Positions 11,974-22,315 of a stretch of 64,000 nucleotides of DNA are shown piece after piece (within the stretch, counting starts at the first letter, position 1; every line of letters begins with the position of its first letter). Origin of the DNA: Callorhinus ursinus (taxonomy: Eukaryota > Chordata > Mammalia > Carnivora > Otariidae); the NCBI RefSeq assembly GCF_003265705.1, contig NW_020312902.1, positions 7,069,599-7,133,598 of the forward strand, given 5' to 3'. Below the pieces are notes generated by a model, which was not told where the DNA came from, did no database searches, and was given only the letters and a program-made list of their open reading frames with translations. Position numbers and translations under genes: made by a program.

Positions 11974-12003
<30 letters not shown>
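11974..12003 (+). repeat. (CA)15 microsatellite
   Basis: Fifteen uninterrupted CA units sit inside the L1 ORF2 3' region. Confidence 0.98.
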
Positions 12004-12004
<1 letters not shown>

Positions 12005-12290
12005 GAATATTATGCAGCCATAAAAAGAATGAAATCTTGCCATTTGCAACAAATGGTTGGAGCTAGAGAGTATAATGCTAAGCAAAGTAAGCAAGTCAGA
12101 GAAAGACAATATCCTATAATTTCACTCATATGTAGAATTTTAGAAACAAAACAAATGAACAAAGGAAAAAAAAGGAAAGACAAACCAAGAAACAGACTCT
12201 TAACTCTAGAGAACAAACTGATGGTGGCCAGAGGGGAGGTTGGTGGGGGATGGGTGAACAAAAAAGAGTGAGAAATCCATTTCCTAACAG

Positions 12291-13060
12291 GATTTTTTTC
12301 CCATTAAATTCCGTGGCATGAGAGAAAAAACATCACCTCATATTTTTTTTGTAAGCTCTCATGCTATTGTGGCTAACCCAAGACTAAGATTTTTCTTTTA
12401 CTTCTATCCATTTGTGTGCATTTTTTTTCAAATGCTATTTTAGAGGGAAACATGGCACTAAAGCCAATTTAGTACATTAGAACTCTTTACTATTTTTATT
12501 AGCAAATGGCAAATTCTACTTTTTGCCCAAGGCAATTACTTCAAGTTCCTGAAAGCGTAATAATTTTGCAGGTTACACTGAGGATGGAATTCCTGATGAA
12601 AATGCTAAGTACCTATCCTGTGCCCCACTGAAATCTTACACACTTGTTCTCAACAGATCACATAGAACTCAGTGCAGAAGAGCAATGAGTTGGTTTGGGC
12701 TGCAGCAACATATCAACAGAAAAATAATCTTTAATGTAAAAACAGATAAGTGTGAAATAGAAGGGTTTTACTAAAATCACATGCACACAAAATGTTTTGC
12801 CTTTACATACAACTAAAAAAGCAGTATTTTTTATTGTAGAAGTAGAGATGGAGAGTAGTCTGTTAGAGTGAAAAAGATATAGGGCAAATTGGAACTCAAA
12901 GAAGGCAAAATAAGAATGTTTCTCTTGAGAAATATGTATTAACCACACCTTGTCTGGGTGCTGTATTAGTTACTGAGGAGCAATGAGGAGACATCCCGGA
13001 ATAGAGCCCCTCCCCATCAGTCCCAAGCCAGTACTTGGTCACAGCCATTTGCACCCCCTG
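12291..13060. other. Gene-free AT-rich stretch
   Basis: I recognise nothing. The minus-strand 96-codon open frame at 12,658-12,948 has no domain that I know. Confidence 0.5.
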
Positions 13061-14090
13061 TTCATATCTTTGCCTGTTTTATTTTACATTTAATTTTTTA
13101 TAATTTTTATTAATTCTTTTTTTAGAAGATTTTATTTATTTATTAGAGAGAAAGAGTGCATGCATAAGAGAGAGAGAGCAAGTGAGCAGGGGCAGGGAGA
13201 GAGGGAGAAGCAGACTCCCCACCGAGCAGGGAGCCCAACGTGGGGCTTGATTCCAGGACCCTGGGATTATGACCTGAGCCAAAGGCAGACGCTTAACTGA
13301 CTGAGCCACCCAGGCGCCCCTAATTTTTATTAATTCTTAAGAACGTTTGTTTTAGAAGTATTAAATCCATCTTTGATAGTTATAATTTATATACATACAT
13401 GTATGTATATATATGTGTGTGTGTGTTCATATATGTATAGTAAATATTCTCGTTTGGTCTTTCACATTTTTTATGATGTCATTAGCTGAAATTTAATTTG
13501 TTACATTTAGATAGTAAAATATGACATGTCGGTTTTCTTTTATGACTTTCAGTGCTTTATCATGCCAAGGAAGGTCCTGCTCATTCGAGTGTTATAAAAC
13601 CTATTTTCCTGTAGTGTCCCCTAGGACCTGAATAGATCTTCCTTATCCAATTAGATTTTTAAGAATAAACTTGTTATGTTATGTGTCTGTAATACACATG
13701 CAGAAAAATGCACAAATCATAAGCATGAGCTCTACAAATTACCTCTGCTTAGCTTCTCTCAGAAGCATTAAAAATATATATACTTAAATTTAACAAAGGT
13801 GTAATATACAAATTTAGACATTAAAGTGCACCAATCAATGGTTTTACTATATTTATAGGATTCTGAATCCCTCATACCATCAATTTGAGGACATTTTCAT
13901 CATCCCAAAGAGAAACTCCCTGTGTCTTAACAGTCACTCCCCATTTCCCAACAACCCCTCAGCCCCTGGCAACCACCAATCTATCTTCTGTAGAACTGCC
14001 TATTCACTCCAGTTAGCTTTTTCATCCATCTGGAATCTATTTTCGTGTGTGGTGTAGAGTTCTAACTTTTTTTTTCTCTCTCATATGGAA
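13060..14090 (-). mobile_element. Old minus-strand LINE-1 relics
   Basis: Diverged reverse-complement L1 ORF2 sequence is visible at about 13,500-13,640 (ctttatcatgccaaggaagg and following) and at about 14,010-14,065 (ttttcatccatctggaatct, then tcgtgtgtggtgtagag). Between them, about 13,640-14,005, is L1M-type 3'-UTR sequence in reverse (gcagaaaaatgcacaaatca; aagtgcaccaatcaatgg; cctggcaaccaccaat). So a 3'-end fragment appears to sit within older L1 ORF2 sequence. A SINE interrupts the left part. No open frames survive. The outer limits are approximate. Confidence 0.65.
13101..13338 (-). mobile_element. SINEC, minus strand, with 18-bp TSD
   Basis: The SINE body is 13,119-13,320. On the plus strand it runs from the T-rich tail (agattttatttatttatt), through a GA-rich block and ccgagcagggagcccaacg, to the head complement gccacccaggcgcccc. 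The duplication taatttttattaattctt is perfect at 13,101-13,118 and 13,321-13,338. It inserted into AT-rich old L1 sequence. Confidence 0.96.
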
Positions 14091-14099
14091 AAAAATTGT

Positions 14100-14730
14100 C
14101 AGTTGTCAATAATGGTCTAATAGAGTAAAGGAATGAATAAGTAGCCCAGAGAATTATAGGAATTCAGAAGCAGAAGCAACTGCTTATGGGTACAGGGTGG
14201 AGAAGGCTGCATGGAGCAGGAGGAGCTGTAGCCTGAGTGTGGTTTGGAAAGATGGAAGAGGGAGGAAGAAGAGGAGTGGGGAAGGCAGGGGCAAGATACG
14301 GGAAGACCCACCAGGAGCTCAGAGCAGGTCCAGGAGTCCAGTCTCTCTGAGGCAGCTTATATGTGTAGGAAATCTCACCACCTAGAAGGCCAAAAGAGGT
14401 AACCTGAGCACAGGCTGTGACATCCTTAAACACTAGGCTGAGAATTTCTCTTTAAATCACAGAGCAATATGAAGGGTTTTACAATGGAAGTGAAGTAGGG
14501 AATGTGCTAGAGAATATGCAAAAGGTTTGAAACTTCTTTGCCCAGGTGGAAAATCAGCAGCAGCTTCTCTTGGTCCTCTTGAGTCTCCTTGTGTGGCTCA
14601 CACTGGTTGAGAAACCGTCACTAAATCATTGTCCGTTTGTTCCTCATTTGTGTTTGGGGGAGAGGGAGCTCTTTCTAGCTTTGGGGTCCAGGGATTTCTG
14701 GCATGGAAGGTCAGTTGCAGGCTCGACACA
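14100..14730. other. Gene-free stretch, unassigned
   Basis: There is a G/A-rich segment (about 14,200-14,290) but no recognisable gene or repeat. Open frames on both strands here reflect the purine bias. Confidence 0.5.
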
Positions 14731-14732
14731 AT

Positions 14733-14942
14733 AGTGGCAGCTAACACCTGTCAAGCTCTGCTTCCGTACCAGGTCCTGTTCTAAGCACTTTGTGTGTTTC
14801 GTCACGTCCTCGCGTCAATTCTAAGAGATAGTTGCTATTGCTATCAGCCCCTTCTACAAATGAGGGAACCAAGATCCAGCAGTTCGGTGACTTGCCCACA
14901 GTCACACAGCTGATAAGGGCGAAGGCGGGATAGGAACTCAGT
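14733..14942 (-). repeat. MIR, nearly full core
   Basis: It has reverse MIR order: a gcagctaacacctgtcaag start, taccaggtcctgttctaagc, ctacaaatgagggaaccaag, then gtgacttgcccacagtcaca. It is among the best-preserved MIRs here. Confidence 0.9.
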
Positions 14943-15235
14943 ATGTTCTCTTTCTCCTCCTCTTCCTCCAGCTCCTTCTCCTTCTTGCTTTCTCTTCCCC
15001 TATTCCTTCCTTCTTCCCTCCCTCCCTTCCTTCCTTCTCTCCCCCTCTTTCCCTCCCCCCTCTTTCTCTCTCCTTTCCTCCCTCCCCCTTCCTCACTCCC
15101 TCCCTCCCCCTTCCTTTCCTTTCCTTTCCTTTCCTTTCCTTTCCTTTCCTTTCCTTTCCTTTCCTTTCCTTTCTTCCTTCCTTCCTTCCTTTCCTTTTCC
15201 TTTTCCCCTTCCTCCTTCCTTCTCTTTCCCTCTCA
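14943..15235 (+). repeat. Polypyrimidine tract with (TTCCT)12 core
   Basis: About 290 bases are almost all C and T on the plus strand. A pure pentanucleotide array, TTCCT x12, lies at 15,111-15,170, flanked by CTTC, CCCTT and CTCC variants. The long lysine/arginine/glycine/glutamate frames on the minus strand (14,938-15,410) are produced by this composition, not by a gene. Mirror symmetry in such tracts can allow intramolecular triplex (H-DNA); that is inference here. Confidence 0.95.
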
Positions 15236-15239
15236 CTCT

Positions 15240-15515
15240 GGAGGAAGCAGCCACTAAGGAGCTGCAGCCTACCAAAGAACACATGGGGGAACCTAGAAGC
15301 AGATTCTCTAGCTCCAGTAAAGTCTTGAAACGACTGGAGACCCAGCCAACAGCACAGCTGGACTGCAACCTGGTGGGACACCCTGAGTCAGAACGAGCCA
15401 CTGACATCACTCCTGCATTTCTGACCCTCAGAAGCTGCGTGAGATAATAAATTTTATGGTTTTAGCCTGCTACATTTTGGGGATCATTTGTTACACAGCA
15501 ATAGCTGACTAATCC
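15240..15515 (+). mobile_element. LTR 3' part, MaLR-like
   Basis: The end of the segment reads gctgcgtgagataataaatt, then agcctgctacattttggg, then ttgttacacagcaatagctg and actaat. This is the polyadenylation-signal and terminal region typical of MLT/MaLR-type solitary LTRs. The 5' part is not discernible and may be cut by the pyrimidine tract. Confidence 0.65.
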
Positions 15516-16410
15516 CCTGAAAATGCCTTGACTAAAGTGAAATTTCATGTAAGAAATCACAAGACTCTCATAGAGCCTAACTTTAGGAAAGAGTTGAGCT
15601 TCGCAGGAGTGGAGAGTTATCACCCCACAAAGTCAGTCAGCCACTCTCTCTCGCTTTTTGGAGTGGCACAGCCTCTCGTGTCTGCTGCGTATTGTTTCCC
15701 ATCTCTCATTCTGTATATTGATTTCTCGTTCTTCTTTCTTGAGAACACTGGTTTGTGTGTCATATGGGGTTACTGTGGGACCAGAGCTGCCCTGATTCCA
15801 TGTGTTTTTACCCCAGGGCCCAACACAGTCTAATTCAATCCCTGGGCTCCAGAGTACATTCTCAAGAAAACCCAGCTTGAATCAGGTTGTCTATCATGAC
15901 AATCCACTGTGACCTGGGCCAGGTCACATGGCACTGCAAGGTTCCTTTGCCCAGGCTGAGAATGGGCAGATTATACTAAAATAAAACATGACAGACAAAT
16001 TGATTACCATTTTCCAAGCATACTGAGAAATTATTTATTAGCAACAATGAAATACATTAGGGCATTTGTTCTAATCTTTTGTAAAAGGCAGACTCCTTTT
16101 GAGAGGTAAATATGTGCCCTTAATTTATCTGATTGCAAAGTTTGTTTTCTCATTTTCAGCGTTCATGAAGTAGAAACACACCTGCAATTTTAAGCAACAA
16201 TTACTATGTTGGATGATGCTCTGCTAAAGAGAACCAGTTTCCTGGGGGAAGAGCCCTGTTTCTGTGTGGGTGCTTAAGTTAGCAAAATATGAAGTTGGTT
16301 AGTAAAAATTTCATGTCTTAGAAGGCAAAATAACAGTCAACCAAAGAAGGTGGGGGAGAGTCGGATGGGCCCAAATTTGCATCCTGAACTTATAACGAAA
16401 TGATGAAGGG
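15516..16410. other. Gene-free stretch, unassigned
   Basis: No gene or nameable repeat is visible. The open frame at 15,528-15,833 (101 codons) has no domain I recognise. Confidence 0.5.
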
Positions 16411-16414
16411 CTTC

Positions 16415-16545
16415 TCGGAGCCTCCATGTCTTCTCAGTAAAATGGACCTAGTCATTATCTCACAGATTCTTGGAAGAAGTAGATGCACTGGCGTATATAA
16501 TATGCATAACCCAGTACCCGAGATGTATTAGGAACTTAATAAAAA
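16415..16545 (+). repeat. MIR fragment
   Basis: It has plus-strand MIR order: ccatgtcttctcagtaaaat, then cattatctcacagattcttg, then ataacccagtacccgagatg and gaacttaataa. Confidence 0.65.
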
Positions 16546-17425
16546 AAAGGTTGTTACTATGTTTGAGAAATATTTTTTTAGCCCACTCCCCCAAATAGAG
16601 ATCTCTTTCAGAATCTATTGTATTCGTGGAGAAATGGTAAGAGTATCCAGTGCCTGCTATTTTTGCCTTGCAGGTTTAAGGCTGGTTTGAGAAAAATAAG
16701 TGAGCATGGAGCCCTGAGGCTAGTGGCAGTCCCAGACAGGACCTGGAGGCCTTTCCTCCTCCTGTTTGTCTACCTGCAAATCCTACCCATCCTTCCAGGG
16801 TACTTGTAAACACCACCTCCAATAAGACCTCTCAGATTCTTCCTGGTTTCAAGGGTGGTCTTTCTCCTCTGGTCCCTTACATTTCCTCCATGCCCAGCGT
16901 GGCACCTTCATTCAACACATGTCTAGCCCCTAGGGGGTCAGGCACTGCTGGCTATTGGGGCAATGATGTGAGCTAGACCAGCCAGCTTCTTGATCTCCTA
17001 GAGACCCCCTCGCTGGCATTCTTACCCTCACCCCTGAGGACAGAAGGAGTTGCTCCCACAGGTTCTTGCTCAAACCCTTGCTTCTGGTGTTAAGGGTAAG
17101 TGGTGCTTTGGGACTCATTTCTTTTTTCTTTTGCAGGCAATTTGCATTGCAGCAACTATAAAGGCTTAGGAGGCAACCTTCTATACTATAATTAAAAAGA
17201 TAAAGGTTTTGGAGTCTATTTGAGTCTTGAGCACATCCTAACCGGAAAATTGCAGCATTTTGGTGGATTTTTATAACTCACTGTCTTCATCTGTAAAAGG
17301 AGATGATGATCCCCACCTTTACAGATCATTGTGAGACCTAGAAATCGTAGTAGAGCACCGAGACCTAGTGTACATTGGCTAAGTGTGGCTAGTAGTTTTC
17401 TTTTTACCTTATTTAGTCATATCAT
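16546..17425. other. Gene-free stretch, unassigned
   Basis: No gene is seen. About 16,820-16,925 (aataagacctctcagattct ... attcaacacatg) has the flavour of an L2 3' region but is too short and diverged to call. Confidence 0.45.
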
Positions 17426-17429
17426 TTTA

Positions 17430-17960
17430 TTTAGCCAAATATTTATTGAAAGCCAACTTTGTCGCATTCCAGTCAATGTTGCAGGCACTAAAGGTACGCC
17501 AGCAAACAAAGAAGGTAAAGCCCCTGGTTACATGGGGTTTATATCCTCAGTGCTGGGAGACAGACAACCAACTGATATGTCAGGTGGTGGCAAACACAAT
17601 GAAGGAAGGAAACCTGCAGGAAGGAACCGGGACAGAGGAAAGTACTGGAGTGGGTGTTTTATAGCGAGCTATCCAGGGAGGCCTCTTGGGTGGGCTAGCA
17701 ATGGAGCCAACCCTGGAATGAAGTGGGCGAGGAACCCAGGTGGCTGTAGGGTCATGTAGGCTTCAGGGAGAGGGAATCAGAATATGCAAAGAGCCTGGGG
17801 AAGAAAGGGTTGGAGTTTGAGGAACAGCAAGGAGAGTAGCGAGGCTGGGGTGGCGTGAGAGGGAAGGGAGGTAGCAGGGGACCATACCAACGTATCGTCT
17901 AGGACCTGTCGAAGAAAAACCCCGACTTAGTAAGGAGAACCTTACTCATGGGGATTAAGG
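17430..17960 (-). mobile_element. L2 LINE 3' part
   Basis: This is the reverse complement of an L2 3' end. It starts with ccaaatatttattgaaagcc, then tgttgcaggcacta, a tacatggggtttat block, tgggagacagacaaccaact, atccagggaggcctcttggg, and later agaatatgcaaagagcctgg and gaacagcaaggagagtagc. L2 is an old CR1-clade LINE shared by all mammals. Any coding content is gone; the 142-codon frame at 17,331-17,759 is fortuitous. Confidence 0.8.
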
Positions 17961-18985
17961 CAAGGGAGGGAAGGGCTATCCTAACAGGGAGAATGTTAGG
18001 ATCATAAAACCTGTTAGTGTCCCAGGCGTAAGGCAAAGAGTGCTTTTTCTTTCATAGAGGAGTAAAGAAGCCTAGGAAGAGCCAGCCGTGGGGAAGAGGG
18101 CTGGAAGGATGGTGGGTCTGACGGCAGATCAGAGAATGTTTCACCCTGCGGGCAGCCTGTTCTAAGAAGGGGCTGTGTGCTGATTCAGGCTGAGGGTGGG
18201 CCTGAGTTCAGGGGCCTAGAGGGGCTACAGAAGCATAACCAAAGCTTGGCTAATGAGCGTTTTTGCTCTAGTTGAGCAGCGGGGGCAAGCTGTTCAGTTA
18301 ATAATGTATGAGGCAAAGACTAGGAATTTGGAGGGTCTGTACCTGGTCTCGCCATAGATAAACAAGGGGCAGAGGGCATCCATGAGTCTTATCTAAGTCC
18401 TAGGGGGAGGCCAGTTCTTTGCAGTGCACTGTTTCTGGAACACAGAGGGTCAGGCCATTTCTTAACCTTCACTGTTTTGCGGGATCGCAGGGCTTGCGTG
18501 AAATGCAACATCTTCAGGCCTTTAGATTTTGTCCATGTGAGAAATGAAGTGAATGATATATGACAAATCAACACATGGCCTGTAATATCAGAGCGTCATC
18601 CTAAAAGACTCCACTCACAGAATGTTTAGCTGCCTATCATTCCTGGATCCCCAGCTTCCGGCTTCTCTTCCCTCCAGCCCATACAGCCCACTCCCGCTAC
18701 GTAACCAATAGACTCCCCACCACCAGAGGCAGGAACTATGTTGATGACTTGCATCATCCACCAGATTTGGAGGTACCCTGGGGAGGGCCTAACATGGTAC
18801 CTGCTATTCATTCAGTTCCCAAGATGCCATCAAATAGCACAGTTTCTGATATATCTAGGATCCACTCAGCTCTTTCCCGAAATAATCACACAATTCACCA
18901 AATTCCAACTGTTGCCTTCACATGAGGAAGCATGACCATGAAAAAGGCCACAAGAAAGCTACTTTGATTGCCATGCTTCAAGTCT
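17961..18985. other. Gene-free stretch, unassigned
   Basis: Purine-rich near 17,950-18,200, otherwise unremarkable. I see no repeats I can name and no coding signal. Confidence 0.5.
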
Positions 18986-18989
18986 TAAG

Positions 18990-19205
18990 GGATCAGCAAA
19001 CTATGGCCAGCAGGCCCACCTAGCCCAGTTTTTAGAAGTATGGTTTGAATTGGCATGCAGCCACACTCAACTGACTTATGTACTGTGTCTGTCTGCTTTC
19101 ACACTCCAGAGCAGGGTTGAGTTGGTGCAATAGAGAGCATATGGCCTGCAAAGCCTAAAATATTTACTATCTGGCCCTTTGCAGAAAAAAAAAAAAAAAA
19201 AAAAG
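18990..19205 (-). mobile_element. DNA-transposon fossil, MER family, copy 1 of 3
   Basis: It starts ggatcagcaaactatggcca, has a central gcagccacactcaactgac block, and ends cctgcaaagcctaaaatatt, then actatctggccctttgcag and an A-run of about 20. The other copies in this window are 40,995-41,205 (same orientation) and 63,705-63,950 (opposite). The family is a widespread mammalian non-autonomous repeat that I recognise by sequence but cannot name with certainty; hAT-like is most likely. Confidence 0.7.
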
Positions 19206-20375
19206 ACAGCTGACTCCTATTTCAATGGTTGGCCCATTGTGCCATTGCTTGCCTACGTTGTATATAACAGGGAGCACTTTATTCTAGAAATGTCTAGGGC
19301 CTACTTCTTAGTTTGATTAAGATCACCAGAGATTGACAGAATCTGGTCCACCTGAGGGCAGGGAGGACTCTCCTGCATTAAGAACTTTTCACACTGTCCA
19401 TGATCTGCCTGGCTTCTGCCTTGCTTACCTCTCACCCAAACCCACTTTTATTGGACAGCTTTGCTCTTTTCTCAGGGCTCTGGGTCCCTCTGTCTCTCTC
19501 CTGAGCGTTCTCTCAGTGGAAGCACGGTGAGTTTTCTGTGCATCTTTGGTACCCCACAAGCAGTGCTCGTTTGGGGGGGCATTATCAGGGAGTCACTTTG
19601 CAGAATAAAGACTCCCTGTCAAAGGCCTCCATTTCTCATCTGTTTTACTTTGACCCAAAGAAATCATCATTTATGAAATTCTTTCCACAGCTTACCGAAG
19701 CACTTCAATCTTTTTGCTTTTCATTTGGTTTATGATTATAAATGCAAGGTATAGATTTTAGAGAAAATTTTAAATATACAGAAAAATATTTAAAAGAAAA
19801 ATACCCTATCAATATTTTGGCATGTCTTATTTGCATCTTTCTTTCTTAGATATTTAAAAAAATAGATATCATGATGAAGATGCCATTTGGATAAGCCTTT
19901 CTGTTTTGGTGTTTCAAGCACTTTCCCATATTATTAATATCTTGGTAAAAGAATTTTTAGTAAATGTATATAAAATTCCATTTTATAGATATGTTAAAAT
20001 TTATTAATTTCCCTAATTATGATATTCAGGCAGCTTCTCTCTTTTGCTTTAATAAATAATCCCATACTTTACATTTATGTATAAGTCTCTGCCCTTATTT
20101 GTGTTATTTCTTTACAATAGCATTCTAGAAATGGAATCACTTGAGCACTCTTTATAATTATCTCCAAATTGCTTTCCGAGAAGTATATCTCAGTTTATAC
20201 TCCCGAGCCCTTATAATTTTTTTTATATCTGCTAATCGATGTTAAATGTTATTTTGTTATTTTAATTCATGTTTATTTAAACGGATAATATTGAGCATCT
20301 GTTGATGAGCTGGCTACTCATTTCTATTCCATTCCCTATAATACTTCCATTGTAACTTGTTCCCCAGTATTGAAA
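19206..20375. other. Gene-free stretch; AT-rich old repeat likely in 19,740-20,300
   Basis: 19,740-20,300 has the layout of a very old reverse-oriented LINE or similar repeat (taaatatacagaaaaatatt; agcactttcccatattatta; tctagaaatggaatcacttg; tctgctaatcgatgttaa). I cannot assign a family. Nothing suggests a gene. Confidence 0.4.
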
Positions 20376-20379
20376 GTCA

Positions 20380-20565
20380 AGGTGACCAGCTTCCAAGCCT
20401 GGCTCATCCATTTTCCATCTGTGCAACCCTGGGAAGTATCTTTGGCTTTGCAGGCCTCAGTTTTCTTATCAGTAAAATGGGAATGGTTATATGTATAGTC
20501 TTGTTGTGACGATCGAGAATGCCAAGCACCATGTCTGGTATATAGGGGTTCTTGAAAACTTTGGG
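20380..20565 (+). repeat. MIR
   Basis: It has plus-strand MIR order: agcctggctcatccattttc, gtgcaaccctgggaagtatc, caggcctcagttttcttatc and gtaaaatgggaatgg, then gtcttgttgtgacgatcg and aagcaccatgtctggtatat. Confidence 0.85.
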
Positions 20566-20981
20566 AATTATGAGGATTGAAAGAGAATCTGTCTGACCCT
20601 TTATCTAGAGTTTCTGATGTCTTTGGTTGATTCGAATTTGGAATTTTGTTTTTAGTAAGTGTACAAAAGTAAAAAAAAAAAAAAAGACAACTATAAGCAA
20701 AATAAACCTAAAGGTTGAGGGTGGGTTGCATGCACAGATGGGGTGCTAGAGACGAGAATACGGAGATGAATGGAGGCTGCAGCCCACCAGCAGTGCGGCC
20801 TGGGCTCTGGCCAACCATGGGTATGAATGGAACTCTACTGTTTAATCACCATGCGGCAAACAAGTTCATCAGTCTATCACAAGTTCATCAGTCTGTGTAG
20901 TCCCTGCATGTGTCATAATCTCCCCATGCCTCCTTGCCACATACTGGTAGAGCTCCCATGCCTTCCCTGATCATTAGGGGG

Positions 20982-21140
20982 ATTGCTGAGGTGAGAACAG
21001 GTCAACCTGCCCCACATTCTCCTTCTCTGTTCTTGCCTGGTTGCAACGTCACTGTGGGTCTCTGCCATTGTGCTGGTCACCCTAACTCACTGCTCTCTGA
21101 CGATCGTTCCTCCTCTTTATTTTCCAAAGCATCACCACCC
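20982..21140 (+). repeat. Inverted repeat, left arm
   Basis: About 160 bases, from attgctgaggtgagaacagg to gcatcaccacccc, recur as a reverse complement at 21,610-21,770. I count about 11 mismatches, nearly all transitions, with no gaps. Both arms translate (in the arm's own direction) to closely similar peptides containing GQPAPH and FSKASPPQ, but that follows from DNA identity and is not evidence of coding. The arm sequence matches no repeat family I recognise. Confidence 0.93.
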
Positions 21141-21364
21141 CAGGGCTGTTGTGTAATAGAATTTAACATAGGGAAAAGGGAAAGAGGGATTTTGGTACTT
21201 GAAGCACACAAAATAATTAAAAATTCAATAGATGTCATTAAAATTTCCTGGTCTATCCCCGGTCCCAGGGAATTTCTTCCTGATTGCTGTTCTACTGAAT
21301 TTCTGACTTTTCCAGATGCAGACAGGTTCTTTTTTCTTTTGTTCTACAGCAGGTATTTTAAAAC

Positions 21365-21565
21365 TCAGCCCTATTGACATTTTGGGCAGGATAATTCGTT
21401 GTTGAAGCTGCCCTGTGCGCTGTAGGATGTTTGGCAACATCCCTGGCCTCTACCCACTAGATGAAAATTGTACCTCTCCCCCCACCCCCAGTGTGACTCC
21501 TGAAAATACCTCCAGATATTGCCAAATGTCCCCTGGGAGTCAAACCACACCTGGTTAAGAACTAC
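21365..21565 (-). mobile_element. MER20 (hAT-Charlie MITE) in the inverted-repeat spacer
   Basis: It has reverse MER20 order: ctattgacattttgggcagg, then tgccctgtgcgctgtaggat, ggcctctacccactagatg, a degraded centre, then gccaaatgtcccctgggag and ctggttaagaactactg. MER20s are old eutherian DNA transposon fossils. This one lies between the two arms of the inverted repeat. Confidence 0.9.
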
Positions 21566-21609
21566 TGCTTTAAAATTCTCTTTCCTTATGTCCCTCTTCT
21601 TTCTTTCTT

Positions 21610-21770
21610 GGGGTGGTGATGCTTTGGAAAATAAAGAGAAGGAACAATCATCAGGGAGCAGGGAGTTAGGGTGACCAGCGCAATGGCAGAGACCCACAGT
21701 GACGTTGCAACCAGACAAAAACAGAGAAGGAGGATGCGGGGCAGGCTGACCTGTTCTCACCTCAGCAATT
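21610..21770 (-). repeat. Inverted repeat, right arm
   Basis: This is the reverse-complement partner of 20,982-21,140. Weaker similarity may run on toward the spacer: both copies continue with a gggaaag-rich stretch then aatttta or attttgg. That extension is not firm. Confidence 0.93.
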
Positions 21771-22079
21771 CTCACCTTCTTTCTTTCCTTACTCCTCCTT
21801 GCACCAAAAGAACACGGAACAAAATTCTTGAGACTTCATTATGTAGAGCAGTGCAATTTCTAACATTGCCCTCATGTTAGGCTCCTGCCTTGACTTTGCG
21901 GTTGCAAAGAAACTTCACTGAGGTATTTATTTTGACTAAACACAAAAGCTCTCTGCTGAGCCTCTATACTTAGCAATACAAAGAATGTACAGATTTGAGA
22001 TTATAGTCCTTTCTTTAACTTATCCTAGACCAAATTAATCATGGAAGGTCCTTACCATCCTGCCAAGGTCATGGTTTTG

Positions 22080-22315
22080 TGTGTGTATGTTTCTTTCTTT
22101 CTTTTTTTTTAAAGATTTTATTTATTTACTTGACAGAGAGAGACAATAGCGAGAGAGGGAACACAAGCAGGGGGAGTGGGAGAGGGAGAAGCAGGCTTCC
22201 CGCCAAGCAAGGAGCCCCATGTGGGGCTTGATCCCAGGACCCTGGGATCATGACCTGAGCTGAAGGCAGACGCTTAACAACTGCGCCACCCAGGTGCCCC
22301 TGTGTGTATGTTTCT
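22080..22315 (-). mobile_element. SINEC, minus strand, with 15-bp TSD
   Basis: The body is 22,095-22,300. From the plus strand it shows a T-rich tail, a GA-rich tract, gggcttgatcccaggaccct, gatcatgacctgagctgaag and gccacccaggtgcccc. The flanking duplication tgtgtgtatgtttct is perfect at 22,080-22,094 and 22,301-22,315. Confidence 0.96.

Larger units (their letters stand above)
11193..12290 (+). mobile_element. LINE-1 3' part: ORF2 C-terminus and start of 3' UTR
   Basis: Plus-strand L1 ORF2 sequence runs from the region before attaaaaatgggcagaag (about 11,325), through cagacatttctcctaagaag, the translated [14 protein letters not shown] cysteine-rich end, atgtttattgcagtattatt and aatattatgcagccataaa, to the start of the 3' UTR. 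It is 5'-truncated. A foreign block of about 180 bases (listed separately) interrupts it inside 'gggcagaag/acatgagcag'. A (CA)15 run sits where L1s usually have a short TA-rich stretch. Only fragments such as the 69 codons at 11,661-11,870 remain open, so it is non-coding. Confidence 0.9.

Noticed and set aside
15111..15170. Regular short repeats that could suggest a CRISPR array
   Set aside because: This is a simple pentanucleotide microsatellite in a mammalian genome with no spacers.
14938..15410. Long Lys/Arg/Gly/Glu-rich and Ser/Phe/Leu-rich frames
   Set aside because: They are direct translations of the pyrimidine tract and its complement.
20934..21377. 147-codon frame and its look-alike at 21,371-21,775 as a duplicated gene
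   Set aside because: The matching peptides simply reflect the inverted DNA repeat. Both frames run on into unrelated spacer and MER20 sequence.
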